Positions 8,693 to 17,600 of a stretch of 64,000 nucleotides of DNA are shown here, in pieces. Both the position numbers and the translations under genes were made by a program. The notes under the pieces are model-generated. The model was not told the DNA's origin. It ran no database searches and saw nothing but the letters and a program-made list of their open reading frames with translations. The first letter of the stretch is position 1; each line of letters begins with the position of its first letter. The DNA is from Sporolactobacillus shoreicorticis (GTDB taxonomy: Bacteria; Bacillota; Bacilli; Bacillales; Sporolactobacillaceae), in assembly GCF_024125445.1 (NCBI RefSeq), contig NZ_JAMXWM010000015.1, positions 36,040 through 100,039 on the forward strand, read 5' to 3'.

Positions 8693-9289
8693 ATGACCAA
8701 AATTATCAAATTAATCGTCTCTTCTTCACTGATCATCGCTATTTCTTTTGTGCTCCTCTATATCATTTCGAGTATGTATAGTCCACAGGCCGAGCATGTA
8801 CCGCTTCTTAACGATCAGCGAGTCATCAGTCCGGAGGTTGAACAGTACCGTCCGATTATTGCTCAAACGGCCAAAGCGAATGGTGTCGAACAGTATACGG
8901 ATATCATCATGGCAATTGCCATGCAGGAGTCAAAAGGAAAAGCTGTTGACGTGATGCAAGCTTCTGAAAGTCTGGGGATGCCCAGGAATTCCATAACTTC
9001 CCCGAAAAAAAGCATTCAGGCAGGGACTCACTATTTTAAAAAGGCATTGATACGATCAAACGGTAACCTTGAACTCGCGCTCCAGAGTTATAATTTCGGC
9101 CTCGGCTTCGTCGATTATGTCAAGGCGCGCGGCGGTAAATACACGCCGCAGCTGGCACGTCAGTTTTCAGAAGAGAAGTCTAAGAAACTCAACTGGGCCA
9201 ATTACGGAGACCCTAAGTACGTCGAGCATGTGATGCGCTACTATACGAATGAAAAACAAAAACGCGCATTGACGAAAAAAAAGAATTAA
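8693..9289 (+). CDS. membrane-anchored lysozyme-like (CwlT/Lysozyme_like) protein
   Basis: 198 residues with an N-terminal transmembrane/signal anchor (residues 5-28). From about residue 50, 'YRPIIAQTAKANGVEQYTDIIMAIAMQESKG' followed by 'DVMQASESLG' and 'LALQSYNFGLGFVDYV' is the bacteriophage T4-type lysozyme-like domain of the CwlT N-terminus, with the catalytic Glu in MQESKG. It would cleave the glycan backbone of peptidoglycan at the outer face of the membrane. It lacks the NlpC/P60 domain of CwlT. SD GAGGAATAACGG precedes ATG. The gene is single, closed by a strong terminator. Confidence 0.82.
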   Translation: MTKIIKLIVSSSLIIAISFVLLYIISSMYSPQAEHVPLLNDQRVISPEVEQYRPIIAQTAKANGVEQYTDIIMAIAMQESKGKAVDVMQASESLGMPRNSITSPKKSIQAGTHYFKKALIRSNGNLELALQSYNFGLGFVDYVKARGGKYTPQLARQFSEEKSKKLNWANYGDPKYVEHVMRYYTNEKQKRALTKKKN

Positions 9290-9290
9290 A

Positions 9291-9327
9291 AGAAACCCGC
9301 GAGTGTGAGCACCTCGCGGGTCTTCTT
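9291..9327. terminator. bidirectional intrinsic terminator
   Basis: GC-rich hairpin AAACCCGCGAG / CTCGCGGGTCTT with flanking A- and T-rich stretches, shared by the convergent lysozyme-like and ABC-F genes. Confidence 0.85.
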
Positions 9328-10949
9328 TAACTTGTATGCGCGGATTCTGAAAAATGTTCCTCTCTCGTTAATCGGCCATTCTGAAGCCAATAAATCTTGT
9401 TGAAACACTTTGCCAGAAAATAACGGTCATGACTCACCGCAAGTACGGTACCCGAAAATCGGTTTACGGCTTCTTCCAAAATTTCGCGCGACTCAATATC
9501 CAAATGGTTCGTCGGTTCATCAAGAACAAGCACATTGATCTTTTTCATCATTAAGTCAGCCAGACGGATACGTACACGTTCTCCTCCGCTCAGTGAACCG
9601 ACTTTGCGGAAAACATCTGATCCATAAAACATAAACTTCGCCAGTTCATGTCTTGCCTCTCCTTCGGTCAATTGGGCATGCTCGCGAAAGACATCAATCA
9701 CGCGTCGTTCCTTTTCCGCCTCCTGCTCAAACACATGCTGTGACAGGAGCCCGATATTCAAGTTTGTCCCATGATGAATGGCGCCGTGAATCGGCCTCCA
9801 TTTTCTGAGTAAACAGTTTAATAGCGTCGTTTTCCCGGCACCATTAGGTCCTGCGACTGCCACTCGATCGCGATAACGAATATCTAGATTCACATGTTCA
9901 AACAACGGTTTATGATTAAAACCTGCGGATAAATCCTTGCAGCTGAGTACGCGATTTCCCGTGCGGTTGCCATGCGCAAAATCAAGTGCCATCTTATCAG
10001 CCTCCATTTTCGGACGCTTCAGCCGTTCCATTCTGTCCAGCGCTTTTTCCATACTCTTTGCTCTTCGGTGCATGGCAGCGTTCGGCGGTTTTGCCTGATT
10101 GGCCCATTCTTTCAGTCGTTTAATTGCTTCTTTCATTTTCTTGATCTTCTTCTGCTGGTCTTCATAAGCAGCAAATTCATTCAGCAGCCGTTCTTGTTTT
10201 TCTTTAACAAAATCGGAGTAATTCCCCTTGTAAGCAATCATCTCGCCGTCATCAAGGTCAAGCACCTTATTCACGGTACGATCGAGAAAAAAGCGGTCAT
10301 GAGAGACAAGCAGAACCGTTCCTTGATATTGCCTGATGTACTGCTCCAGCCACTCTAACGCCAGGATATCCAGATGGTTCGTCGGTTCATCAAGTAAAAG
10401 CAGATCAGGTTCCAGCAAGAGCTGAAGCGCGAGTCCGACCTTTGTTCGTTCGCCTCCGCTCAGCGAAGCAAACGGACGTCCCAACAGCGGCTTAATTTCA
10501 AGCCCTTCAGCAACTTGATCAATTTTATAATCTATTTCGTAGCCGCCCATTTCCTGAAACTGTTCTTGAACATGCGCATAATCTGCCAACAGCTTTTCAA
10601 GCCGCGCCTCACTCGCAGTTGCCAATGCCTTTTCCAGTGTTCTCATCTTTCTTTCTACTTTTCTACATTCTGAAAAAGCACTCATCAGTACTTCACGCGC
10701 CACACGCCCCTGCCCGTCGGGAAGCTGACGCAAATAGCCGATTGATGCGCCGTTTTTAATAGCGATCGCGCCTTGATCCGGCGTATCGATACGCGCGATT
10801 AAATGAAACAGGGTTGTTTTCCCGCTCCCGTTCGGCCCGACAACGGCAGCCTTTTCATTCTCCAGCACTGAAAAACTGACATCGTGCAGAATTTCATTTC
10901 CAGCAATATTTTTTCGTACATGATCTGCCTGGCATATCATCATTTTCAA
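9327..10949 (-). CDS. ABC-F family ATPase (ribosome-associated/protection type)
   Basis: 540 residues with two ABC domains and no membrane segments. Walker A motifs are 'GPNGSGKTT' (about residue 38) and 'GPNGAGKTT' (about 350). Signature motifs are 'LSGGERTKV' and 'LSGGERVRI', and both halves carry 'LDEPTNHLD'. The linker between the domains (about 235-320) is charged and helical, the feature that reaches into the ribosomal exit site in this family. ABC-F proteins act on stalled ribosomes or confer resistance to 50S antibiotics; which applies here cannot be told from sequence. The start is TTG 10949 or ATG 10943, both downstream of AAGGAAG. It is monocistronic. Confidence 0.88.
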   Translation of the reverse strand: MKMMICQADHVRKNIAGNEILHDVSFSVLENEKAAVVGPNGSGKTTLFHLIARIDTPDQGAIAIKNGASIGYLRQLPDGQGRVAREVLMSAFSECRKVERKMRTLEKALATASEARLEKLLADYAHVQEQFQEMGGYEIDYKIDQVAEGLEIKPLLGRPFASLSGGERTKVGLALQLLLEPDLLLLDEPTNHLDILALEWLEQYIRQYQGTVLLVSHDRFFLDRTVNKVLDLDDGEMIAYKGNYSDFVKEKQERLLNEFAAYEDQQKKIKKMKEAIKRLKEWANQAKPPNAAMHRRAKSMEKALDRMERLKRPKMEADKMALDFAHGNRTGNRVLSCKDLSAGFNHKPLFEHVNLDIRYRDRVAVAGPNGAGKTTLLNCLLRKWRPIHGAIHHGTNLNIGLLSQHVFEQEAEKERRVIDVFREHAQLTEGEARHELAKFMFYGSDVFRKVGSLSGGERVRIRLADLMMKKINVLVLDEPTNHLDIESREILEEAVNRFSGTVLAVSHDRYFLAKCFNKIYWLQNGRLTREEHFSESAHTS

Positions 10950-11231
10950 GTCACTTCCTTATTTTTCTACATGCAAAAAATCCACAGGCGTATTTACCCA
11001 TGGATGATTTCAATCTTGATTCAATTAAAAAAATAATTGAGTTCCGTTAGTGGGTCATGCGTCCATTCACAAAGCTATGCTGTTTTTTCTAAAAAAGGGC
11101 AGACTGATCCCTTGAAGAAAAATGCAGCAAAAATCGCGCGGATGATATAGAGAAATGACTTCAACTGAGCGCGACACTTCGTGATTAATGACAATTGACC
11201 CACCTCCTTTTCCTGCTTTATGAAAAGTTTA

Positions 11232-11495
11232 TCAGATTGATCGGTTAAGCGCAACAACGGAATCAATTCCTTTTTCAATGCCGCCCTCCACTCCGCGGTC
11301 ATAAAAAGAGTTCGGCCACTTGAGTACTTCTTCTCGGATTTCTTCCGGGAGTTCTTTCGCTTGGTCCATCAATTGATCCTCCTCTTTCTTGTTTAATTGA
11401 AGATAGGTTTCGAAAAATCCATTGATTATGCTTTCACGTGCTTCACTAGACGCATGCCGATCATCTGCCTGATAAAGGGTACCGAACCTGCACAC
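11232..11495 (-). pseudogene. C-terminal fragment of an Rpn/PD-(D/E)XK-type transposase-like nuclease
   Basis: An 87-codon frame without an SD at its GTG. 'ESIINGFFETYLQLNKKEEDQLMDQAKELPEEIREEVLKWPNSFYDRGVEGGIEKGI' is very like the C-terminal region of Rpn family recombination-promoting nucleases (formerly 'transposase/invertase' or 'cytosolic protein'), including the WPNS(Y/F)YDRGVE.GI end. The N-terminal nuclease domain is absent: a stop lies seven codons upstream and nothing similar is visible beyond it. The usual Gly/Lys-rich tail is also cut short. I read it as a dead remnant. Confidence 0.55.
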
Positions 11496-11692
11496 GTTCC
11501 TTTTTGGAGTAGTTTATCCTGCTCATGAGCGCGGCAACGGAAGGATTATTGCTGCGTATGAATTTTCGCCAATTCATTTTAGCAAACTTAAGCTTTGATG
11601 AAACGGAGTATAAAAAAGCTCACTTTCATCTCCAAAAATCATCAAACAGGCAGTAAATGAGCGAGACATAACCTATAGTTTTATATGCCTTC

Positions 11693-11714
11693 AAAAAAAG
11701 CGGATTTCTCCGCT
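11693..11714 (-). terminator. intrinsic terminator of the YitT-family gene
   Basis: Minus-strand hairpin AGCGGA-GAAA-TCCGCT followed by seven T, 33 bases after the stop. Confidence 0.85.
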
Positions 11715-11746
11715 CCTCATTCACCCTTCATTCACGCGTTTTTCCA

Positions 11747-12607
11747 TCAAGCATCCTTCTTACGTACAAACAACCCAAACACATCCGTCGTCTCGACAAT
11801 ATTGGTAAAGGCACGCGGGTCTACTTCTTTGATGATTTGCTTCAACCGATACAACTCATAACGAGTAAACACAATCATCAGCAAATCCTTATCCTTATTC
11901 GTATAGCCGCCCTTCGCCGATATTTTCGTAATTCCCCGATACATTTGGACGGATATCGCTTTTTGAAGTTCATTTGCTTGATCCGTAACCACCCATGCAG
12001 TCAGCTTTACATAACTTGTATGAATGGCATCAACGACACGGATGCTTACATAAAGCTGAAGCAACGTGTACAAAGCCCGGCGCCAACCGAACAGAAATCC
12101 AGCGGAAAGGATAATTACAGCATTAAGCGCGAACATGTAAAAACCGATCGGACGATCCTTGACGCGGGTCAGAATCATTGCGATGATATCCATCCCACCG
12201 CAAGAAGCACCGAATTTAAGTGTTATTCCCGAGCCAATCGCTTGCACCACGCCGCCAAAGACTGCGTTCAGCAAAATGTCATTGGTCAACGGATGAAGCG
12301 GGATAATCTCCATAAAGAGCGTTGTCAGAGCGACACTGATTGTGCTGTAAAAAGTAAAACGGCGCCCCACTTTAATCCAGCCGGCATAGATGACTGGGAT
12401 ATTCATTAAAAGGAGCAGAATCCCGGTACTTATATGAAAAGCGGTCGGCTCCAGCATTGAGTTAACGAGCTGGGCAATACCGGTAATTCCTCCGGCAAGC
12501 ACCTTTGCAGGAATGAGAAATAAATTCAGAGCAGCCGCATTCAGCAGCGCCCCGATAATAACAATCAATAATACTTTGAATTCCTGATAGAGTGATATCC
12601 CTTTCAT
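11747..12607 (-). CDS. YitT family membrane protein (DUF161 + DUF2179)
   Basis: 286 residues from ATG 12607, preferred because AAAGGAA lies seven bases upstream; a longer in-frame version lacks an SD. Five to six hydrophobic segments fill residues 8-170, with the family motif 'AKVLAGGITGIAQLVN' and 'GASCGGMDIIAMIL'. The C-terminal soluble DUF2179 domain (about 205-286) ends 'EVDPRAFTNIVETTDVFGLFVRKK'. Several paralogues occur per Bacillus genome; biochemical function is unknown. Single gene with its own terminator. Confidence 0.88.
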   Translation of the reverse strand: MKGISLYQEFKVLLIVIIGALLNAAALNLFLIPAKVLAGGITGIAQLVNSMLEPTAFHISTGILLLLMNIPVIYAGWIKVGRRFTFYSTISVALTTLFMEIIPLHPLTNDILLNAVFGGVVQAIGSGITLKFGASCGGMDIIAMILTRVKDRPIGFYMFALNAVIILSAGFLFGWRRALYTLLQLYVSIRVVDAIHTSYVKLTAWVVTDQANELQKAISVQMYRGITKISAKGGYTNKDKDLLMIVFTRYELYRLKQIIKEVDPRAFTNIVETTDVFGLFVRKKDA

Positions 12608-12671
12608 ATTGTCGTTCCTTTCAGAATGGCAGCTGATGTTTATCTCTTCCACCAGACAAAGCTACCGATTC

Positions 12672-12702
12672 ACCATGTATTATTAACAAATTAACACATG
12701 GT
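12672..12702. promoter_or_regulatory. inverted repeat ACCATGT-N17-ACATGGT
   Basis: Perfect 7-bp arms separated by 17 AT-rich bases in the divergent gap between the yitT-like gene and the secreted protein gene. It could be an operator; no regulator is identified. Confidence 0.3.
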
Positions 12703-12783
12703 CAACCAATGCTCAAACCTTTTTATGCATCATTTTTGTAAAAGATGCACAAGCTAAGAAAAACTTAATTTGGAGGATCGTTT

Positions 12784-13311
12784 ATGAAACGGACACGTTT
12801 GCTTCTTCTGCCCATCCTGATGCTTACGATGATGCTTCCACAAACCGGTCAAGCCACATCGGTCCACAATTCAATGGAGGCACCAGACCACAATTTCAAG
12901 CATCAGTGGCTGGTACAGGTTATTGACAAATACGCCCCCGCCGATCTTGCCCAGACGATGAAAAAGGATATGAATACACATCACCGCCTGATGGGTGAAT
13001 GGCGCCAGAGCTCAGATTTCAAAAAACAGAAACAAAACTGCAAAAAAAAATGGGACAAACAAGCCAAGAAGATTCAGGCGATACAAAAAGAGCAGAAACA
13101 AGGAAAAATCTCAGCTGAGGAGGCCCATCAAAAAATTGCACGGCTGTTTCACCATGCTAAATTTGGCGGCCGCCATCACGCGATGCATCACCTGAGAGCC
13201 GCAATCCAAAAAAATGATCGGCAAGCAATTGTCAAAACGTTGGAACAGATGGATCATCACATTCAGCAAGCCAACAAACGCTTAACCAAAAAACTCGGTA
13301 AAACGGGCTGA
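12784..13311 (+). CDS. secreted, highly basic helical protein of unknown function
   Basis: 175 residues with a clear Sec signal peptide (MKRTR, hydrophobic LLLLPILMLTMML, cleavage near GQA-TS). The mature part is rich in Lys, Gln and His and looks entirely helical. It has a heptad-like 'KKKWDKQAKKIQAIQKEQKQGKISAEEAHQKIARL' segment and His-rich 'HHAKFGGRHHAMHHL'. The single Cys and clustered His might bind metal, but this is speculation. SD TTGGAGGATCGTTT ATG. No family recognised. It is monocistronic, closed by a long hairpin. Confidence 0.65.
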   Translation: MKRTRLLLLPILMLTMMLPQTGQATSVHNSMEAPDHNFKHQWLVQVIDKYAPADLAQTMKKDMNTHHRLMGEWRQSSDFKKQKQNCKKKWDKQAKKIQAIQKEQKQGKISAEEAHQKIARLFHHAKFGGRHHAMHHLRAAIQKNDRQAIVKTLEQMDHHIQQANKRLTKKLGKTG

Positions 13312-13330
13312 TCAAACAAAACCGCTATTC

Positions 13331-13373
13331 AAAAAACGGTGCAAATTCATCAGTTGAATTTACACCGTTTTTT
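13331..13373. terminator. bidirectional intrinsic terminator
   Basis: AAAAACGGTG / CACCGTTTTT arms, with an inner AAATTCA/TTGAATTT extension, giving a stem of about 18 bp between convergent genes. Confidence 0.85.
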
Positions 13374-13395
13374 ATTTATAGGTTTACTCCCAACA

Positions 13396-13860
13396 TTAAA
13401 TGGAATAATGCTTTTTCACCGAGGGAAGTACAGTCACCGCTTGGATGGCTAGGCCAAGAAAGATGTAAAAAACATGGATAAACACAATGTCGTGCATAAG
13501 ATAGGCTTCAATGGTAATCCATCCGATCAAAATGAAACCGATATAAAGCGAATGATTCCATGCAGCGGAGGCTGAAGCATCAAATCGAATACGTTCACCA
13601 ATAAACATCGGCTTTTCGAAGATCAGCAGAAATGCGATATAGATCGGATAGACACCCAGGACAGAGAATAAGATGATACCCGGAATCAAAAATGAGTCAA
13701 AGACTGTGTACTTCAGCAGATATAACGGCATATGCAAAAGTGTACCGTCAGGCGACAAAATTAACGCACCGCCGCCAAACACTGCGCCAATTCCAAGAAA
13801 AAGTTGTAAAATGATCAAAATGAAGCAAGAAACGGTTTTTCCATTGTTCGTTCTGGTCAT
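13396..13860 (-). CDS. four-helix integral membrane protein, unknown
   Basis: 154 residues with four evident hydrophobic segments (about 10-32, 45-80 as a long pair, 103-125, 128-145) and the short polar start MTRTNNGKT. No family motif recognised. ATG 13860 has GGAGG at a good distance. It lies 24 bases downstream of a TetR-family regulator on the same strand, so it is probably co-transcribed and may be the regulator's target, as is common for small TetR-controlled membrane proteins. Confidence 0.7.
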   Translation of the reverse strand: MTRTNNGKTVSCFILIILQLFLGIGAVFGGGALILSPDGTLLHMPLYLLKYTVFDSFLIPGIILFSVLGVYPIYIAFLLIFEKPMFIGERIRFDASASAAWNHSLYIGFILIGWITIEAYLMHDIVFIHVFYIFLGLAIQAVTVLPSVKKHYSI

Positions 13861-13884
13861 GATAAATCCTCCAATGCCTTGTTT

Positions 13885-14490
13885 TTAATTGCGAATTTCA
13901 AGTCCTCGAAACAAATAGTCTGCACTTGCCATCATCATGGCGGCCAGTTCGGCATGTTCTTCGGCTGTCGTGCAATGTGCATACTGCATACTGAGCATGA
14001 GTTGTTCATTGTTGAAAAGCGTTGCAATGAGCTCCTTCTCACATCCCTTGATTTTTCCCTTCCGCTCCATGAGTGTAAGTACTGAAACATAATAAGCGAC
14101 ATTTTCCCGAATAAGTTCTTTCTTAAATATCTCTGCGGCTTTTTCGTTATAGAAGTGTTCGGAAAAAATGATTCTCGCCATCTGTGTCCATGTTTTATTG
14201 ATCTTCTTGCCATAAGCCCTGATCAAGGATTGAAAGAGTTCAACCGCATTCATTTGATCAAGCATCCGCTCAATTTGCACTAAGGGCGGACGAGACACAT
14301 CCAGTGTTCGAGCAAATGTTTCACAAATATCATCCATGATCGCTTTTTTTCCGCTGTAATGGTTGTAAATTGAGCTTCCCTTTATCCCGACTCGTTCGGC
14401 AAGATCACGCATCGATACCCCATTAAATCCACTAATGGAGAAAAGCTCCAGAGCACAGGCAAATATTTTCTGTTTTGTCGACATAAGCAT
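13885..14490 (-). CDS. TetR/AcrR family transcriptional regulator
   Basis: About 201 residues. The N-terminal helix-turn-helix is classic: 'TKQKIFACALELFSISGFNGVSMRDLAERVGIKGSSIYNHYSGKKAIMDDI'. The C-terminal ligand domain is not specific. Several start codons cluster (14499, 14490, 14484); 14490 is chosen for its distance from AGGTG. A near-palindrome TAACGATCGTTCGTTA lies just upstream and is the likely autoregulatory operator. The membrane protein gene at 13396 follows in the same operon. Confidence 0.87.
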   Translation of the reverse strand: MLMSTKQKIFACALELFSISGFNGVSMRDLAERVGIKGSSIYNHYSGKKAIMDDICETFARTLDVSRPPLVQIERMLDQMNAVELFQSLIRAYGKKINKTWTQMARIIFSEHFYNEKAAEIFKKELIRENVAYYVSVLTLMERKGKIKGCEKELIATLFNNEQLMLSMQYAHCTTAEEHAELAAMMMASADYLFRGLEIRN

Positions 14491-14500
14491 CACCATCACC

Positions 14501-14516
14501 TAACGATCGTTCGTTA
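14501..14516. promoter_or_regulatory. TetR-type operator candidate TAACGATCGTTCGTTA
   Basis: 16-bp near-palindrome (outer TAACGA/TCGTTA arms) directly upstream of the tetR start; the form is typical for TetR/AcrR autoregulation. No second copy was noticed elsewhere in the window. Confidence 0.55.
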
Positions 14517-14593
14517 TCTTGATTATACATAAATATTTGTCTTCCAGTCAATTCCGATTCAAAAAATTTACAATTATTTAAAATTCAGCAAAT

Positions 14594-14624
14594 GAAAAAC
14601 CGTCCGTTCGATGTGAACGGGCGG
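14594..14624 (-). terminator. intrinsic terminator of nifJ
   Basis: Minus-strand hairpin CCGcCCGTTC / GAACGGaCGG with a TTTTT tract, about 14 bases beyond the PFOR stop. Confidence 0.85.
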
Positions 14625-14637
14625 CTAGAATCAATTA

Positions 14638-17600
14638 TTATTTTTTCAATGCTGCAAGGCTCTCTTTGATTTTTTCTTCCTGTCCGGTTAATCGAGCGTA
14701 GTGGAAAAATCGTTTTTCCGCATCTTGCTTCGTCTTTTCAAATAATTGATCGGCGATTTGCGGATTCACCTTCTTCAAGGCAGAAAAACGTGTCTGTGTC
14801 ATCATAAAATCAGTTAATTGATCAAATTGTGGCCGCTTAAAATCAAGCTGCATCGCTGGCTCTCCTTTGAGCTCACGCTCAGGATCATAGCGGTAAAGTG
14901 ACCAGTATCCAGATTTGACAGCATCCGTTGCTTCTGCAAGCGCATGGGTCAATCCGCCGCGCAAGCCATGCGAGATACAAGGCGTATAGGCAATAACAAC
15001 GGATGGTCCGGGATAGCGTTCCGCCTCCATCAGTGCCTTGATGGTCTGCATTTTGTTCGCGCCCGAGGCAATTTGTGCGACATAAACATGACCATAATTG
15101 ATCGCCATCATGCCTAAATCCTTTTTCGCCGTTCGCTTGCCACCGGCGGCAAATTGAGCAATCGCAGCCGTCGGTGTCGCCTTCGACGATTGTCCGCCTG
15201 TATTGGCATAGACCTCATTATCCGTAATCAGTATGTTGACATCCGCACCGCTGGCAATGACATGATCGATCCCGCCAAAGTCAATATCATACGCCCAGCC
15301 ATCGCCGCCAATAATCCATTGGCTTGTTTTAATGAAAAGATCACGTTCTTGATAAAGGGCTTCAAGCAACGGCAGATGTTCTTTTTCCTGAAGTATTCCA
15401 AATGCAAGTTGTTCCGCGCGTTTCCGCGTCGCTTCGCTTTCGTTCATCTGCTCGATCCATTCATTCATCAAACGCTTTAAGTGGTCACTGACTTCATCGC
15501 ACTGCATGGCTTGTTTCATTTGCCCAGCCAGACGTGCACGCCTGGTATCACGCGCAAGTTTCATCCCGAGACCAAATTCAGCATTATCTTCGAAAAGGGA
15601 GTTAGACCAGGCAGGTCCATGTCCCTGCTGATTAGTCGTATAGGGAACAACCGGACTGGATGCTCCCCATATGGATGAGCAACCGGTCGCATTCGCGATC
15701 ATCATCCGGTCGCCGAAGAGCTGTGTCAATAATTTTATATAAGGCGTTTCGCCGCAGCCGGAGCAAGCGCCTGAGAATTCCAGCAGCGGCTGTTCGAATT
15801 GGGATCCTTGAATCGTTGCCTTCTTCACCGGATTGGTTTTTGCCTTCAGGGTCATCGCGAAGGCCCAATTGACTGCCTGATCCTGCTGCGATTCCGCCGG
15901 CCGCATGAGCAGTGCTTTTCCCATCTTCGGACAGGCTTCAACACATAATCCGCAGCCGGTACAGTCCGCAACCGAAACTTGAATACGATAGTTCAGTCCG
16001 TCCGCGCCGCGCATGGTCCGACCAATAAAGCCTTCCGGGGCTTTCTCCATCTCTTCTCCATCGGCGAGGAACGGACGAATCGCTGCATGTGGACAAACGA
16101 ACGCGCATTGATTGCAATTGATGCAGAACTTCGGATCCCATTCCGGGACCTGCAAAGCAACATTTCGCTTCTCATAGGCAGATGTGCCGAGCGGCATACT
16201 GCCGTCCGCCATATTTTCCTTGAGCAGCGTGCTCACTTTAATTTTGCCGCCCTCTTCGCGATTCAGCGGCTTCAAAATATTCATGACATAATCCGGCTGC
16301 CTCTTATCCGAACTTAGCCGCATTGACTTTGGCTTCATATCCACTTTGCCCCATTGCCGCGGAATCGTTACCTCATGAAGCAAGTCCACCGTTTGATTGA
16401 TCGCGTCCACGTTCAACTGTGCGATCGTCATCGACTTGCGCCCATAAGTTTTTATGGCGGATTGTCGCAACCACTCAATGGCCTGATCAAAAGGAACAAT
16501 ATCGGTTAATTTGAAAAAAGCGGTCTGCATGATTGTATTAATTCTGCGCCCAAGACCGATTTTCCCGGCAAGCCCGATCGCATTAATTGTATAGAAACGA
16601 ATGTTATGCTTAGCCAAATAACCCTTCATTGAATTTGGTAAATGAGCGTTCAATTGTTCATCGTCCCAGATCGTGTTGAGCAGGAACGTGCCTCCCGGCT
16701 TCAAACCCCTGAGCAGATCATAGGAACGTAAATAAGAAGATGTATGGCAGGCAATAAAATCCGCATGTGCAACCAAATAGGCCGATTTGATCGGCTGATC
16801 GCCGAAACGCAGATGAGAGATTGTCAGACCGCCTGATTTCTTCGAATCATAAGAAAAGTAGCCCTGAACACGGAGATTCGTATGATTGCCGATTAATTTG
16901 ATCGACGCTTTATTTGCTCCGACCGTACCGTCGGAGCCGAAGCCCCAGAACTTCGCTTGAAAGGTCCCCTTTGGCGTCAAATCCAGACTTGGAAAAGCCG
17001 TAAGCGACAGGTGTGTTACATCGTCATCGATACCGATTGTGAATCGCTTCTTCAGATGCGCGCTGTCAAGATGTGCGTATACGGCTAAGATGTCCGATGG
17101 AGTCACATCCTTAGAACCAAGCCCATAGCGCCCACCGATAATGCGCGGATGGCGGACACTTTCATACAAGGCGCTCTGCACATCAAGAAGCAACGGCTCA
17201 CCTGATGCGCCTGGTTCCTTTGTTCGATCCAGAACCGCAATCGTTTCAACGGTTCTCGGAAGCTTTTCCAGAAGCTTCTCCGTTGGAAACGGACGATATA
17301 AATGAATCGAAAGCAAGCCTACTTTCTCACCTTGTTCGGTCAGATAATCAATCGTCTGCTCTATGACCGAAGTTACAGAGCCCATTGCCACGAGCACACG
17401 GGTCGCATCCGACGCTCCATAGTAATTGACTAAATCATAATGCGTGCCTCTGAGCTTATTTATTTCATCCATATAATGAGCAACAATTCCCGAAACTCGA
17501 TCATAATAACTGTTGACCGCTTCCCGCTGCTGAAAGAAGAGGTCGGGACTCTGGCTCGATCCGGTTGCTATCGGATGATTTGGGCTCATGCCTCTCCGGC

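Noticed and set aside
11075..11302. Minus-strand 75-codon frame next to the Rpn fragment
   Set aside because: It overlaps the fragment in another frame and looks like non-coding sequence downstream of it.
13673..14213. Open frames on both strands within the TetR/membrane protein genes
   Set aside because: All are out-of-frame or antisense copies of recognised genes.
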